Shown here one piece after another: positions 1 to 9,399 of a stretch of DNA of 19,050 nucleotides. The notes below the pieces were generated by a model. The model searched no databases, was not told where the DNA came from, and was given only the letters and a program-made list of their open reading frames with translations. The position numbers were made by a program, and so were the translations under genes. The DNA comes from Haplosporangium gracile (Eukaryota > Mortierellomycota > Mortierellomycetes > Mortierellales > Mortierellaceae), in NCBI GenBank assembly GCA_015499985.1, contig JAAAUF010000682.1, positions 1 through 19,050 of the forward strand, given 5' to 3'. The first letter of the stretch is position 1. The number at the start of each line of letters is the position of its first letter.

Positions 1-178
1 CAAAGAAAAAAAAAGAGAAAAGAAGAAGAAGAAAAAAAAGAAGCAAGATACAGGAAAAAGAAAACCAGAAAAGGCCAATGCTCAAAATGGAAAAGAAAAA
101 CCATACACTAACTATATCCTACCCTTATATTCGTCACTTTCGATAACGAAAAAACAACAACAATTGCAACCATAATAG
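1..178 (+). other. Probable 3' end of an intron of the bestrophin gene
   Basis: Purine-rich low-complexity sequence (A/G runs to about 75) leads into a CACTAAC branch-point-like element near 104-110 and an AATAG acceptor at 174-178. The next base opens the bestrophin reading frame in a split codon. No convincing coding sequence is seen here. The intron assignment is inference. Confidence 0.6.
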
Positions 179-1338
179 TCCCTGCGTTGTCTGTGGTCGT
201 CGGTTTGATCTTGGCGTTCCGTACCAACACTGCTTACGATCGTTTCTGGGAGGGTCGCAAGCTGTGGGCGTCGTTGGATGTTCAGATGCGTAACTTTTCG
301 CGCATGATCTGGGTCGGCATGAAGGAAACCAACCACCAGATGCACGCTGCCGGTTCCACTGTCTCGCTCACTGCTGCTGCCCCTGCCTCCGGTGCTCCCG
401 CCAGTGCCCCCGCCGCCGCCGCCGCCTCCAACAACGGTCTCCACCTCTTTGGTCGCAGCTCTGGAAAGGCCGCCAGCCCCAACGGCAAGAACACCCCCGC
501 CCCCAACACCCTCATCGAATTTCACCACGCCGACGATTACGAGAAGGTCCTCGTCATCAAGCTCCTCCTCGCCTACGCCGTCGCGATCAAGCACCATCTT
601 CGTCAGGAGTTTGGTATTCGTTACTTTGATCTCGAGTTCCTCCTCCCCGAGGGTTTCGCCCCCTGCGCTGCTACTGACCATGTCGAGATCAAGGTTGTTC
701 ACGACAAGGCTCTTGGAGATCGTCACCGTCACTACAACGAGGAACCCTGGACCATTCGCTCTGGAAACGATGAGGGTCAGATGTCGTTACCCCTCGAGAT
801 TGCTTATGCTCTGTCGCTTTGGGTTTTGGGTGAGGCCCGTGGAGGTCGTATTGAGGGCTCGCTGGTTGGAAACTTGTTGGGATCTATCAACACCATGACC
901 GATATCTTTACCAACATGGAGCGTATCGTCTTCACTCCCATCCCTCTCGCTTACTCCATCCATTTGTAAGTCCTTCTCTCTTTCTATTCCGGTTATGAGC
1001 TATTTGTCTTCAATACGAGAAAGTTTCTTTAATTGCTATACATCTCTAATCACCATTCTCCTAATCTTACCACTTTCAACAATAGGCGTCAGGTCGTTTA
1101 CTTGTACACACTCGCTCTCCCCTTCACCTTCATCAAGGATCTGGCCTGGCACACCATCCCCCTCATGGCCCTCGTCTCCTTCACCCTGTTCGGTATGGAG
1201 GGCATTGGTCGTGAGATCGAGAACCCCTTCGGCAAGGACGCCAACGATTTACATATGGACGATTTCTGCCGTGACCTCAAGCGCGAGTTCCAGTACCTCG
1301 TCAACCTCCAGAACACCGTTCCCGGTGCCCATTCTTAA
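179..1338 (+). CDS. Bestrophin-family (UPF0187) anion channel, 3' part, two exons
   Basis: Membrane protein of the bestrophin/YneE-like family, which forms pentameric anion channels. Visible exons are 179-965 and 1086-1338, joined across a 120-nt intron (donor GTAAGT at 966, acceptor AATAG ending 1085). The split TTG codon rejoins in frame, giving about 345 residues. Family signatures seen are SVVVGLILAFRTNTAYDRFW near the start, a later RYFDLEFLLPEG, and near the C-terminus GREIENPFG followed by NDL and an acidic/Cys segment. An Ala/Pro/Ser-rich insertion of about 60 residues (nt 345-510) interrupts the usual family length. The 5' end is missing: the first exon base follows AATAG at 174-178, and no other AG occurs between a CACTAAC branch-point-like site (about 104-110) and that acceptor. 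Earlier exons must therefore lie upstream of the window. Family assignment is firm; ion selectivity and membrane are not determinable. Confidence 0.9.
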
Positions 1339-1949
1339 AATGTTTGTTGGAAGGATTTCGGTTTTTGTAGTGCACTTTTTTTTTTTTTTTTGAATGTAGA
1401 TTTTTGAAGAAAAATAAAAAAAGACGTGCGCATGAATTGTGCCTGTGCTCGTCCCCCTGCTTCCCCTTTTTTTTTTAAAAAAAAAACAAAGATAGTCATT
1501 CTCGCGAGTTAATCTGCCCTTTTTCTCATATAATGGCATTCATTGCTCGCCTTTCTTTTCTCTCAAGCAAGAATGGCATAGGTATGGAAACCGTTTTTAA
1601 TATATGACATTTTGATTGTTTTTTTCAAGCTGGTTGTATTTGAGATGCTGGGATATAGGGGGGTTTTTTTTGGTTTTTTTTGTTGTATTGGAAATATAAC
1701 TTATGGTGCACGGAGGTTCTGGGGGAGAGTTCCTGGTTCATGGTTGTACTGAGTAGGACCTTCAGGGACCTGGGGATATCCACTCAACCCCACCTCATCA
1801 TCATCATCACTCTTCTCAGCCTATACAATTACATAAAAAAATAAAAAATAAAAAAATAAAAAAATAAAAAAAAAAAAAGAGAAAGAAATGGAGTCAGTTT
1901 CATGATGTCTAATGTATGTGGATATGGCCATCGCAAGAAGAAAAAAGGG
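1339..1949. other. Convergent intergenic spacer with A-rich microsatellites
   Basis: Lies between the convergent stop codons of the bestrophin gene (+) and the orphan membrane protein gene (-). An AATAAA at 1413-1418, about 75 nt after the bestrophin stop, is a plausible poly(A) signal. Otherwise it is homopolymer-rich, with T runs at 1376-1391 and 1465-1475, G/T runs near 1658-1682, a short TCA microsatellite near 1796-1810, and an A(5-7)T repeat at 1833-1879. No gene is seen. Confidence 0.6.
1833..1879. repeat. A-rich simple repeat (A5-7 T)n
   Basis: Runs of five to seven A separated by single T residues, ending in a pure A run. This is a microsatellite in the convergent spacer, likely length-polymorphic. 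Confidence 0.85.
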
Positions 1950-2786
1950 TTAATTTGTTACCTCGTCACGGTAGTTGGAAGTGTACCGGTCGTCGTCAAA
2001 GGAGACACCGACACGGGATTGCATGAGTGCAGAAGAGTGAGGTCCATTCTCGCCAGCGAGTCCGGTCTCTTCATCATAGTCATCCTGGCCCGTCGACAAT
2101 GTCATAAAGGCTCGCCCATCGCCACGCTTATTGCCACCGTTCCCATATCGGCGGTAACCAACAACGCCAAGGGCAACAATACCAGCGATGACAACTGTGC
2201 CAATGATGCCCATGCCGACCGCCAATCCTACGCTTGGATTAGTGAAGGTTGTGGTGGACCCGTCCGCTGCAAGCCCCGCAAGAGCCGTCGAAGTTCCTTC
2301 CGCGGGCTTGGCTCCAGTTCCACTTCCAGCTCCGGTGTTGGGGTTGGTGGTATCCGGCACAGGTGCATCGGGGGTTCCAGCAGGATCAGGGAAGACAGTA
2401 TCCGAAAACTCTCTGTTCTCATAGAATCCCGGCTTGGCGTCCTTATACTCGCCGGTGTACTTCAACGAAGCAAAGCCGCCCTGGAACTCTGTGATCTGGG
2501 AGATCATCGAGAAGTCATACTCCTCACACTTGTCGTCCATGTAGAAGTTAATCGCCATATCATCCTCCTCGGCACCAATGGCATTGTACTTGGAGGTGTC
2601 GGCGAGGGAGAAGGTGTTATGGCACTTGTTGAGTTCGAGAGTCTCGAGATGGTAGCCTTCAGCCTCGATGGTCAGTCCGATGGTCTGAGCTGAATCAGGC
2701 AGACGCTCGACGGCGGCCGAGATGAGTGTTGGCAGGGTGATGAGTAGCACTGCTGCGGTGGTGGCTGTCCAACGTCGGAATGTCAT
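1950..2786 (-). CDS. Orphan type I single-pass membrane protein (278 aa), INFY-motif family
   Basis: Family not recognised. The protein has a cleavable-looking N-terminal signal peptide (residues 1-24, hydrophobic AAVLLITLPTLISA). An ectodomain follows with two cysteines (C55, C87), the second in INFYMDDKCEE (I79-E89), and then FASLKYTG. A Pro/Thr/Ala/Gly-rich stalk spans about 132-184. A transmembrane helix lies at about 185-211, followed by YRRYG as a positive stop-transfer and an acidic cytosolic tail of about 65 residues. It resembles the protein at 4331-5269 in architecture and motif spacing. The upstream minus-strand sequence (2787-3060) is pyrimidine-rich, as expected for a fungal promoter. 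The final Glu codon is followed by GTAACA, so a further short 3' exon is possible; the simple model ends at TAA 1952-1950. A surface-exposed role is inferred from topology only. Confidence 0.75.
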   Translation of the reverse strand: MTFRRWTATTAAVLLITLPTLISAAVERLPDSAQTIGLTIEAEGYHLETLELNKCHNTFSLADTSKYNAIGAEEDDMAINFYMDDKCEEYDFSMISQITEFQGGFASLKYTGEYKDAKPGFYENREFSDTVFPDPAGTPDAPVPDTTNPNTGAGSGTGAKPAEGTSTALAGLAADGSTTTFTNPSVGLAVGMGIIGTVVIAGIVALGVVGYRRYGNGGNKRGDGRAFMTLSTGQDDYDEETGLAGENGPHSSALMQSRVGVSFDDDRYTSNYRDEVTN

Positions 2787-3060
2787 GTTGGGTGTGATTG
2801 TTGATTTGTTGTAGTTGGGTGGTGATGGTGTCTGTGCTTTTGATTTTGTGTTTACTCTTGAGGGTAGTTGAAAAAGAGGGCTGTTGTCGAGTTTGTTGAG
2901 TTGAGAAGTGAAGTGAAGAAAAGGGAAGTGAAGAGCGACGAAAAGAAAAGAAGTGAGGTGAGAGGTGAAGAAGTAAGGGAGAGAATGAGGAGGTGAGGAG
3001 AAAGGAGAGGAGTGAAGTTCGGTGTGAACTTTTTATTTTATCTTCCGTCTTTTAAACGGA
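2787..3060 (-). promoter_or_regulatory. Pyrimidine-rich promoter/5' UTR of the 278-aa membrane protein gene
   Basis: On the minus strand this stretch is strongly CT-rich, then CA-rich just before the ATG (CACCCAAC context), typical of fungal core promoters and leaders. An AT-rich TATA-like element (ATAAAATAAAAAG on the minus strand) lies near 3029-3042, about 245 bp upstream of the start codon. The transcription start is not determinable. Confidence 0.45.
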
Positions 3061-4330
3061 ACTGTGGCTGGTTGGCCTCATTGTTCCTTTGTGTACTCGT
3101 TATTCAGATTGCACAGTTACCCATGTCCTTCGACACACTGTTCTGAATTCTATTTTTATAAATTGCCCCTGCCCTGTTCACATTCAAGTACTAGACCCGC
3201 CCTAGCCAACACACACACTCTCTCTCTTCAAGCAACAGCCAGCGAACTAAGGATGTTTCTCACACGGGCATCGATCCCCTTTTGGGAAGTCGAAGAACAC
3301 CTCGGCACACTTGTGTGTAGTCCTGTATTTATTTTCAGAGCAGCAAACACAAGGGGACAAGAAGGAAGAGAGAGATAGAAGACATGACAGGATGCCTCAG
3401 CCATAGGCTAATAACTGATTGTGCCTGAGAGATATAAGCAGTGTGCTATCAGTCTTGATTGCCGTTCAGTCGATCAACTTTTACTTCTTATTTTCGTCTA
3501 GAACACCCGAACATTCATCGTCGTTTTTACTTTTTTTTACGCCCGTACTTCTCTTCAACGACAATGCCGAGAGGGAGAAGAGTAGCAAAGGACGGCGGGT
3601 AGACAGGCGGGCAGGCAGTGTCTCGCTTTTTTTCTTGTCTCCCTATTCCACCTCTCGGCCAGAAGTCCATTTCAAGCAATCATCTCCGAAAGACACACGC
3701 CCCAACCACCACGGGATGAAAAACACTATTATTGTTATTGCAACTTACACAAGAATGAGGCAAGGGCGTCTCACCTCCCCCTCTAACCGCATAGCGATGC
3801 TCGCTCTCACTCTCTTTTCTTTGCACCATCCCTCCCTCATTTCTCGATCCCCGTAGTCGGTTTCTGAGCCCTCCCTCTCTCTCTGTTTGTTCTTTTGCAA
3901 TGTAATGTACTGTACAATGGGATTAGGACGAGGAGATGAGCAATTATCGTCGTGTTTTGCTTCCTTATTCCGCATTGTTTGTAGCTGTGGACACGTTGCA
4001 TCCAGAGCGGTGAAATTTTTCGCATCGCCCAGAACAAAAACCAACAACAAAAGAGCAGAGCGAAAGGTCGACAGTCAGACGGGCAAACGTTTTCGGCTTG
4101 CTTGTTTACAGTGTTGATTTTTCGTTCTTGTTGCTCTACCTTTACGACTGTGGTTGCCCAGATCATTTGCCAAGAGACAAAAAAAGTACCTAGATCAATG
4201 GTGGATACGGTTTTGTAATATACAAAAAGAGGATGTGTCTATTCCGTTTATTTGGGATAAGGATGAAATGCAAAGTGGGGAAAGAAAATGTACTGTACAA
4301 CGAAAGGAAAGAGAAGTAGCTACTGCCTTT
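3061..4330. other. Long spacer between two minus-strand membrane protein genes
   Basis: About 1.27 kb without a supportable gene. Open frames here are short, start late and have no recognisable motif. The part near 4331 is the likely 3' UTR of the 312-aa gene, with AATAAA on the minus strand at 4252-4247. Two copies of the 11-bp palindrome TGTACTGTACA occur at 3906-3916 and 4289-4299. Confidence 0.5.
4247..4299 (-). terminator. Candidate 3'-end processing elements of the 312-aa membrane protein gene
   Basis: Reading the minus strand after the TGA at 4333-4331, a TGTACAGTACA element (4299-4289) precedes AATAAA (4252-4247) by about 37 nt. TGTA followed by AATAAA matches the known order of UGUA (CFIm-type) and AAUAAA poly(A) signals. 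The assignment is inferred from motif order. Confidence 0.4.
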
Positions 4331-5269
4331 TCATGCGTGGTCATCATTGTCACGGTAGCGGTCATGCTGTCCTGCCCGTGGCTTCTGCTCACGCATATCC
4401 TCATGTCCCTCCTCCTCGTCGTCAACATCGTTACTGTGTCGACGAACATGGCGACGATCCTCGTCGTCGTCGTCCGAATCCTCCTCATCACCAATCGAGA
4501 ATGAGTTATCATTATTGTTGAGATGGCTCCTGTTATGAGTCGTCAACAAAATATCATTATCCTCCTCCTCATCTCGAGTCGCTGCACGGCCGTAGGACGG
4601 TAAGATGCCTTTGCCCTTGTCCAAGGTTTCCTTCTTACTCGCCGTCCTCCAATAGATCAATCCTCCAATGGACAATACGATCATGCCAAGAAAGACAACT
4701 CCAAAGAAGGTTGGCGTCCTTTTGGTGGGACCGTTGCCTCTGCCACTACCAGTCTCCTGATCGGGTGTCTTCAATGGCGGTGATGACGGATTATTGGGAT
4801 GTCCACCTCCCTCTGTCGGGGGTGGTGTGATGATAGGTGCGGGTCCTCCAGGATGAACTACAGCCTCCCCTTGCCCAGCAATGGGCTTCAAAAACAACTC
4901 CCCCAACGTATCTTCCGACCACCCAACCCACTGTAACGACCTGGCCTGCCCGGGGTACCCTCCATAATACCCATTCAACGCAAACGTAAATTCGTGGCAA
5001 TTTGAGTCTTTGTAAAAGTTGATGGTGGCGTTCTTGGGTGCAAAAGTCAGGTAGGCGTAAGGCTTAAAGGCGGTCTCGGAGGCGAAACAGGCGTTGAAGG
5101 GGACGTCGTCTGAGCCAGTATCGTCGTTGGCCGAGTTTGAGTAGAGGATGTTGACGGTCTGACCTGGTTGTGGGGCGGGTCTAGGTCCAGTGACTGTTCC
5201 TTGCGCTTGTACTGATGAGGTGAAGCAGAGGAGTACAGCGATGAGTACTGCTGAGATGGAAGTCTTCAT
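4331..5269 (-). CDS. Orphan type I single-pass membrane protein (312 aa), INFY-motif family
   Basis: Family not recognised. Residues 1-22 form a clear signal peptide (MKTSISAVLIAVLLCF, with a likely Ala-x-Ala-type cleavage site at VQAQ). The ectodomain has C61 and C91, a potential N-glycosylation site NAT at 80-82, then INFYKDSNCHEFTF (83-96) and SLQWVGWSED (111-120). A Pro/Gly-rich stalk (about 137-185) precedes a transmembrane helix (about 186-207) and a basic ASKK stop-transfer. The cytosolic tail is about 100 residues, with a strongly acidic Asp/Glu run and His/Arg clusters. The Cys-Cys spacing (29 residues between, versus 31), the INFY motif and the transmembrane position match the protein at 1950-2786, indicating a paralogous pair. 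A cell-surface sensor or adhesion role would be speculation. Confidence 0.78.
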   Translation of the reverse strand: MKTSISAVLIAVLLCFTSSVQAQGTVTGPRPAPQPGQTVNILYSNSANDDTGSDDVPFNACFASETAFKPYAYLTFAPKNATINFYKDSNCHEFTFALNGYYGGYPGQARSLQWVGWSEDTLGELFLKPIAGQGEAVVHPGGPAPIITPPPTEGGGHPNNPSSPPLKTPDQETGSGRGNGPTKRTPTFFGVVFLGMIVLSIGGLIYWRTASKKETLDKGKGILPSYGRAATRDEEEDNDILLTTHNRSHLNNNDNSFSIGDEEDSDDDDEDRRHVRRHSNDVDDEEEGHEDMREQKPRAGQHDRYRDNDDHA

Positions 5270-5959
5270 GATGATTCGTGTGTCGTTGCTGTTGTTGATG
5301 TGATTGTGACGCCACTGAGGGGGTGTTCGGTTGTTTCCTCCTGGTTATTTGTTGTCTGATGTCTGTTGCTCGGCGTTCGGCGTTCGGCGTTTGGCGTTCG
5401 GCGTTCGGCGTTCGGCGGTAGTTGGTGCGAAGTGGGTGAAAGAAGGAAAAGGAATGAGCACTCTGGAAAATAGAAAAGACTTCTTTTCTGTCTGTCAGAT
5501 CGCTACTCCTTTTGGGCGTTTGTCAAACAAGCAGTCCCAGACCAATTAGTAGTCTCCCGCACAGAGAGGAGAGAGAGCGAGAGTCAGAGACACCGCATGG
5601 GACAATATGTATTTTTAGTCCACGCTACACTCAACCATCCCGGTGCACACTTGAAAAAAGGAGAATAAAGGTCTTACAGCCTATTCTTTTCTTGCCTCTT
5701 GCTTTTACTCATTTATCGAACATCATCGTCGCAATCGCCCATGGTCAATTCATCGAGTACTGCCATAGCGATCAACACTGCCGCTAACTCGAACTAGCCC
5801 TGGAAGACAGAAATAATAGGGTATCTATGCTCAGCCCAAAATACAGATACATTCACTCGTCTTGTTTCTATTGTTTTTTTAAGCAACGACTACTGTATTA
5901 CAGTACAAGAACAACAACAACAACGACGACGACAACTAGACCTCGCCATCCTCCTCATA
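5270..5959. other. Intergenic region: promoter of the 312-aa gene, then spacer
   Basis: Holds the minus-strand leader of the 312-aa gene (to about 5420, including a heptanucleotide repeat), GA-rich microsatellite sequence near 5560-5595, and an ACA/ACG triplet run near 5907-5935. A 13-bp palindrome ACTGTATTACAGT lies at 5892-5904, about 55 nt past the next minus-strand stop. No gene is supported. Confidence 0.5.
5370..5418. repeat. Seven tandem copies of heptamer TCGGCGT
   Basis: Seven 7-bp units, five perfect, the fourth with C2 changed to T (TTGGCGT) and the last ending in G. It sits about 100-150 bp upstream of the ATG of the 312-aa membrane protein gene, so in its promoter or 5' UTR. It does not resemble the telomeric TTAGGG repeat. 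Confidence 0.95.
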
Positions 5960-7728
5960 CTACTTCCTCCTCCGCTGCCGATAATAAACCGCCGTCAACA
6001 ACGAGCCCAGAATCAACAGCAGGCTAGCTATCAACCCTCCCATCACAATCTGGGATGTCATATGCGCCATCCCAACGCCAACAACTCCTGTTGCTGTCGA
6101 TTTTCGTGTCCTGTTAACTAGGTTGATCGCCTCCCAGAGTGCTAGATGAAAGACTATCTCGTCCAACGAGAATGATCCAACGTCCCGTGGTACTGGTGCT
6201 TGTAGTTGTGTTGTCGCATTGAACGGTGTCCAGCTTACGAACCCTACTACAGTGTCACCACTATCATACTTCCCGTATTCCAATGGAGGAGTCAGTGTTG
6301 CTGTTGGTATTGAGGTTGAAGGGTGCTCCTCCCTCACCTGTTGCTCATTTCCCTGACTCCCTACCCTTTTCTGCGACATCCTCAGAAGAAGAAGGAGTGT
6401 CGGTGTTGTTGTTGCCGTCATCCTCATCTACACCACCGTCGTCTCTGCGTTCCAGCAATGGGTTGACAGATAGTCTATTCGGGTTCGGAGATCGTCGACT
6501 CGCAATTATGGCCTTGGACATCGTGAGCTCTGTCGGGTTCAAGATCCCGACCCACCGAACGCTAATCACCAAGTCAAGACCCTTCAGCTTCTGCTTTGTT
6601 GTCGGAGGTGGTGTCTATGGTGTGTATGTCACTGTTGTTGGTGAAGGTAACGAAACAGCTGCTACTGCTACTGGAGGTGGAGAAGATTGTCGTCGGGCGA
6701 TCCGAATAATGTCGCCCTTGTCGTCTCTCTTACGCGTAGTCCCGCTCTCATCACTTCCACTACTGCCATCTCTCTTCCCCTTCTTTTCCTTCTCAGAATT
6801 ACTCTCGACAAGATTCAACTCTGCCTGCCAAACATTCACCCTCGTCCCCGCAGTGGCCATTACAAACTGAGTAGGCCCTTGATCCGCAAAGTACTCTATC
6901 GCATACGAATCCTGAATCTTATTGCTGCTATTACTGGTCTTGGTACCATTGGTGTTGGTAGGCGCGATGATGGTGATGGTCGGGAGTAAAGTGGTGTTGA
7001 CGTGGCGGAGATGAACGGGTTCTGGAAGCATATGGCAGGCTTGATAGGCGATTATGATCCCGCCTCTGACTCTCACTCCTCCTACACCCCCTCCTCCGCC
7101 TCCTGATGATGCAGTTGCAGCTCCATACACCCTGCCTCCAACGAAATTATCGCTGCTGCCACTAGGCTTCCCTGGTCCTGACGGTGATGTTGAAGAGGAG
7201 GAGGAGGAGGAAGAGAAGAAGGGAGAAGAAAGGGACAATGGAGGAACTGATATGAGTTCGATCCAGGATGTCAAGTTAGGATTGGAGCCGGCGCTGTTGT
7301 GGTTGTTTGTCGCCAGAACTCGGAATCGCACCGGTGGAAAGAGGGGAGGCCGCTTCTTTTAGAGCAATGCTTTAAGAGCCTCATCGATCAGATTGGGCGA
7401 GATTGGTGGGAGTAACGGTATTGAAAGTGAAGTGGAAGTAGAAGAGGGCGTGGATGAAGGTGTGGTTTTCTGATCTTCTTGGGCTGCTGCATCTGCTGCA
7501 CTTGCATCTGCATGCATTTGCATTTGCGGTGGATGCTCTGTTGCTGCTGTCCCGCGGATATATTTGTGCTATTTTTATTGTCGGTTGTACTGATAGCAAG
7601 GCGGCGGCGGCTTTTCGTCCTAGGAATTTCAAGAACAAGGTGTCGAATGTGAAGAGTTCTGTCACCAAAAGTGCCACAGATGATTGAGTGGGCCCTGAGG
7701 CTGGCGGAGAAGGTATTTGAGGCGCCAT
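5960..7728 (-). pseudogene. Disrupted or multi-intron locus for an orphan single-pass membrane protein
   Basis: Coding-like sequence on the minus strand that does not resolve into one open frame. One frame runs 7568-7362 (Ser/Thr/Pro-rich), stops at 7361-7359, reopens 7358-6618 (motifs LTSWIELISV, YAIEYFADQGPTQFV, a Ser run, a Gly run), stops at 6617-6615, then continues 6614-6348 (LVISVRWVGILNPTE). A second frame, 6427-5960, carries GFVSWTPFNATTQ, a transmembrane helix (QIVMGGLIASLLLILG) and a short basic tail RQRRRK. An intron at 6364-6301 (64 nt, GTAGGG...AACAG) joins the last two frames in phase. A weak intron at 6671-6615 (57 nt, GTAGCA...CATAG) would remove the middle stop. Nothing convincing removes the stop at 7359. 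A possible start is ATG 7728-7726, in another frame. Either a pseudogene or an unusual intron-rich gene; no family recognised. Confidence 0.42.
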
Positions 7729-9395
7729 AAGGGAAGAAGTATCTGAAATGAGCCTGCAAAGATATTTCTTTTTGAAATTTTGTGCACGGACGTGAAAAGA
7801 AATGCAGAGACGAAAAAGGGTTGACCAGGAGGTACTGGGAAGGGTGCGTCGTTTTTTTTTTGTGAGTGATTGAGTGCGAGTGTGCTCGTATTCTACCTCC
7901 ACAGTCAATCGGAGAATATCATTTGTGAAAATAGAGGAAAAGAGGGAAGGGAAAAAAAAAAAGCTTTAAGAGTGAAGAAAAAAAACTACGAAGGCAAAGT
8001 GCAGCAACAACATACAACGAGTGTATCCGGAGAATGCAGGAGATACAGGAGAGTGGGAAGTGGCCATAGTAAAAAATAAAATAAAAAGCGAATCACTTTG
8101 GGTATTGGCGTTTTTGTTTATTCTTCGCGCACTCCCTTCTACTCTTTTCTCTTTCCTTACTCCTCCTACTTCGCCTCGCTTCTATCTCTTTTCAGTCCCT
8201 TGTTCTCTTTCTTTCTAGCTCCCAGCTCCCACTTCTCATTCACTCACCATTATATTTTCTCTCTTCTCATTCATCAATTGTCTTTCTTTGAGGGAGAGAT
8301 GAATAGCAAGATGATCATGGCACTCGTCGGTCCACTCACCATAGCCCAGGGATACTTTCATTCACTCTTGTTACATGCCAGACCTTGTTTTCCTTTCTTT
8401 CCTTTCCTCTTTTTACCCCCACACCAAGTCGCGTCAGAGTCTACTGTTTCAGAATCACAAAGCGCGTCCTATCCAATCAATCAATTCTCCCTTCGTAGGT
8501 ATGGACAGATCTCCCTGTCTCGCTCCCTTCCCTGCTTTCATGCTTTGTCCCTGCTACCACCAACACCAACACCAACACCAGCACCGCTTTGTTGAAACCC
8601 GACTGATGTTTACCAATCTCAAAAGAGAGACACCGTTAATTCGCAAGACTGTGCAAGCACAGTCATGAAGATGCAAAGCATAGATCGTGCAGTTTCGGTC
8701 TTTGGGTTTTTGGTCGTCTCGTCCCCATTGATTATTTTTTTTTTTCACTTCTCCGCTTGTTGCTGTGGTCGAGAACTCTTAATGATAAGTCTAGAGTGGC
8801 TAGAAAACATAAAGGTTATTATTGGAGAAAACAGTTATTCAACAAAGTCAACAATTCTTTCCGGACTCTAGAAAGTGTAAAAGGTCTAGATTGTTTTGTT
8901 CAAGAACACCAGGGAAGCAATGAGGGAAAAGGCACCAAAGAAAAAACTAGTAGGTGGTAGGAAGAAATGTAGAAACTTTGTATTGAAGAGGATTTGTTAG
9001 GCTGTGAGAGATGAAAGAAGGAAGGAAAGAAGGAGGAGAGAGCACGACTGAAAGAAGGAGAGGCAGAGAGAAGAGAAGGGAGAAGGTGGATGGGGGTTTG
9101 TTTTTCCAGTTCTCTCTCAAAGGGAAGTGGAAGGAGTCAGCCCAGGAGACGGGGTGAAAAGAACCTATGATGAATACGAAGAGCGCGGAACAAAAAAAAA
9201 AAGGAAAACTTTGAGTCCAAGTTTGATTTGCAAGAGTAGAGTCCAAGAAAGGTGTAGTAGTCCGTTGACTGGGGGATGTGAAAAGGAGCTGCTACCTTTC
9301 ATTCATACCAAAGGGTGTCGTAAGAGGGGGGAGGGGATCAATGGCTGTGTGAGCAATCGACGGGAATAAAATATGAGAAACTGATCCTTAACACA
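7729..9395. other. Low-complexity intergenic region
   Basis: About 1.7 kb with no firmly supported gene. It contains a pyrimidine-rich stretch (about 8110-8290) that looks like a fungal promoter on the + strand. An ATG at 8299 follows, opening a 98-codon frame ending at 8595, with a hydrophobic start and a Pro-Thr repeat end. That frame lacks any recognisable domain and its end is an ACCAAC microsatellite, so I do not call it. An A/G-rich zone spans 8990-9210. Confidence 0.45.
8558..8585. repeat. ACCAAC hexanucleotide microsatellite
   Basis: Four to five tandem hexamers (CACCAA/CACCAG variants) in otherwise non-coding sequence. Confidence 0.8.
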
Positions 9396-9399
9396 ATGA

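Noticed and set aside
6533..6552. tRNA T-arm-like hairpin (GTCGGG stem with TTCAAGAT loop)
   Set aside because: The loop is 8 nt, no A box, anticodon arm or acceptor stem surrounds it, and it lies in coding-like sequence.
6226..6870. Plus-strand 214-codon frame over the disrupted membrane protein locus
   Set aside because: Lacks a signal, domain or splice logic, while the minus strand shows a terminal transmembrane helix, basic tail and glycosylation motifs; treated as a shadow frame.
8299..8595. 98-codon frame after a pyrimidine-rich tract, hydrophobic N-terminus
   Set aside because: Composition reflects the CT-rich and ACCAAC repeat DNA; no domain or conserved motif.
8947..9246. Minus-strand frame of 99 codons with a hydrophobic start
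   Set aside because: Rich in Phe, Leu, Ser and Pro because the DNA is a purine-rich low-complexity tract; no independent support.
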